From NCBI RefSeq assembly GCF_001457415.1, contig NZ_LN881724.1:2108001-2172000 (forward strand): a DNA stretch of 64,000 nt. Reading direction: 5' to 3'. The notes under the pieces are model-generated. The model saw only the letters and a program-made list of their open reading frames with translations. It was not told the DNA's origin and ran no database searches. How positions within the stretch are numbered: the first letter of the stretch is position 1; each line of letters opens with the position of its first letter. The translations under genes and the position numbers were made by a program. Of this stretch, positions 62,987 to 64,000 are shown piece after piece. This stretch comes from Gorillibacterium timonense (GTDB lineage Bacteria > Bacillota > Bacilli > Paenibacillales > NBRC-103111).

Positions 62987-64000
62987 TTACGCGTAGTACT
63001 CTTCCCGCAGCTTTAGCACATCCGGATTTTCCAGATATTCATCGAACGAAGCGAGTCGATCGATGGTCCCCTTCGGGGCAATTTCGATGACGCGGTTCCC
63101 CACGGTCTGCAACAGCTGATGGTCATGGGATACGATCATCAAGGTGCCGTCAAAATCGGACAGGCCGTTGTTGAGCGACGTGATCGATTCGAGATCCAAG
63201 TGGTTGGTCGGCTCATCGAACAGAAGAACATTCGATCCGGTCAGCATCATCCGCGCGAACATACAGCGGACCTTTTCGCCCCCGGAGAGTACGCTGGCTT
63301 TCTTGACGGCTTCTTCACCCGAGAAGAGCATCCGCCCGAGATAGCCGCGAATGAACTGCTCATCTTGGTCCTTGGAGAATTGGCGCAGCCAGTCGACGAG
63401 GCTCAGTTCGACTCCATCAAAGTACTTCGAATTTTCCTTCGGGAAATAAGCCTGCGTAGTCGTGACGCCCCAAGTGAAGCTGCCGCTGTCCGCTTCCAGC
63501 TCTCCGATCAGAATTTGGAACAGGGTCGTCTTAGCGATGCCATCGGGTCCAGCCAACACGACCTTGTCGCCTTTGTTTAGCGTAAAGCTGACGTTGTCCA
63601 GCACTTGAACCCCGTCGATCGTTTTGGAGAGGTTTTCCACGGTCAGAATCTGTTTGCCCGCTTCACGCTCCGGCTTGAAGTTGATGAACGGATATTTCCG
63701 GTTGGATGGACGGATATCGTCCAAGGTGAGTTTTTCCAATTGCTTCTTGCGAGAGGTCGCTTGCTTGGACTTGGAGGCATTCGCGCTGAATCGGCGGATA
63801 AACTCCTCCAATTCCTTGCGCTTCTCTTCGATCTTCTTGTTCTTGTCGGAGATGAGGCGAGTTGCCAGCTGGCTCGACTCGTACCAGAAGTCATAGTTGC
63901 CTACATAGAGCTGGATTTTGCCGAAATCAATGTCCGCGATGTGCGTACAAACCTGATTCAGGAAGTGACGGTCATGGGACACGACGATGACGGTGCCTTC
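62987..64000 (-). CDS. ABC-F family ATPase, C-terminal part (cut by window edge)
   Basis: The visible 337 residues begin inside the first ATPase domain (VSHDRHFLN H-loop). They include the linker with KRKELEEFIRRFSANASKSK, and the second ATPase domain with GPDGIAKTTL, signature VLSGGEKVRCM and Walker B VLLFDEPTNHLD. The Walker A has Ala where Gly is usual (GIAKTT), as I recall for the YkpA-type group. There are no membrane segments. ABC-F proteins act on ribosomes; some protect from antibiotics. The start lies beyond 64000. Confidence 0.92.
   Translation of the reverse strand, partial: EGTVIVVSHDRHFLNQVCTHIADIDFGKIQLYVGNYDFWYESSQLATRLISDKNKKIEEKRKELEEFIRRFSANASKSKQATSRKKQLEKLTLDDIRPSNRKYPFINFKPEREAGKQILTVENLSKTIDGVQVLDNVSFTLNKGDKVVLAGPDGIAKTTLFQILIGELEADSGSFTWGVTTTQAYFPKENSKYFDGVELSLVDWLRQFSKDQDEQFIRGYLGRMLFSGEEAVKKASVLSGGEKVRCMFARMMLTGSNVLLFDEPTNHLDLESITSLNNGLSDFDGTLMIVSHDHQLLQTVGNRVIEIAPKGTIDRLASFDEYLENPDVLKLREEYYA

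Overview
The window looks like a chromosomal segment of an endospore-forming, Gram-positive member of the Bacillales, most likely Paenibacillus or a close relative. Supporting signs are moderate GC with AGGAGG-type ribosome binding sites, many GTG/TTG starts, YesMN/LplB-type carbohydrate systems with CcpA (cre) sites, DegV proteins, a KapB homologue, a bacillithiol-associated YtxJ, a YjcZ-like small protein, and c-di-AMP and TPP riboswitches. This is inferred from gene content and gene style; no species call is possible from sequence reading alone.

Layout. 1-2.4 kb: the start of a soluble chemoreceptor, then a TetR regulator divergent from an MFS exporter with three operator-like repeats between them. 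2.5-11.7 kb: a carbohydrate uptake cluster on the minus strand with a histidine kinase, an AraC-type response regulator, two lipoprotein binding proteins and two permeases, and a cre box at two points. 11.8-17.7 kb: a methyltransferase, an EamA transporter built of two similar halves, a LysR regulator with an EFR1-type ferredoxin/flavodoxin protein, then a decaying ECF sigma/DUF4367 locus (5'-truncated sigma gene, frameshifted stalk/DUF4367 gene).

17.9-25.5 kb is the most unusual part: an AT-rich island lying between a 51-bp copy of the 3' part of tRNA-Leu(CAG) and the intact tRNA-Leu(CAG). This is the geometry left when an element integrates into a tRNA 3' end. The island holds a minus-strand operon: a 47-aa ORF, an unrecognised 399-aa protein, a 661-aa FRG-domain protein and a 427-aa ApeA-like HEPN protein. 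Next to it is an IS110-family (IS1111-like) insertion sequence. I read the operon as a candidate multi-gene anti-phage system; no integrase is visible.

25.6-33.8 kb: a YitT protein, a second tRNA-Leu(CAG) with a nearly identical promoter, a dGTPase remnant, fused MsrA-MsrB, an MFS exporter, a LysM-CAP secreted protein behind a c-di-AMP (ydaO) riboswitch, and a sulfur-flavoured set (class V aminotransferase, DsrE-like, small Cys-rich protein). 34.0-37.4 kb: ABC-2 exporter with a DesK/NarL-type two-component system. 37.5-46.6 kb: a phosphotransferase, Sir2 deacylase, L-lactate dehydrogenase, a two-gene fused pyruvate:ferredoxin-type oxidoreductase, two DegV proteins and a GmhB-like phosphatase. 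47.2-50.4 kb: a TPP-riboswitch-controlled thiamine-precursor ABC transporter operon. 50.4-53 kb: a membrane PAS-GGDEF-EAL protein preceded by a compact transcription unit that encodes only a 15-residue peptide. 53.2-64 kb: housekeeping genes (M29 aminopeptidase, polysaccharide deacetylase, PfpI, YtxJ, YfcE-type phosphoesterase, HisJ, AIM24, KapB, DUF6483 and small conserved proteins, GNAT) and the C-terminal part of an ABC-F ATPase cut by the window edge.
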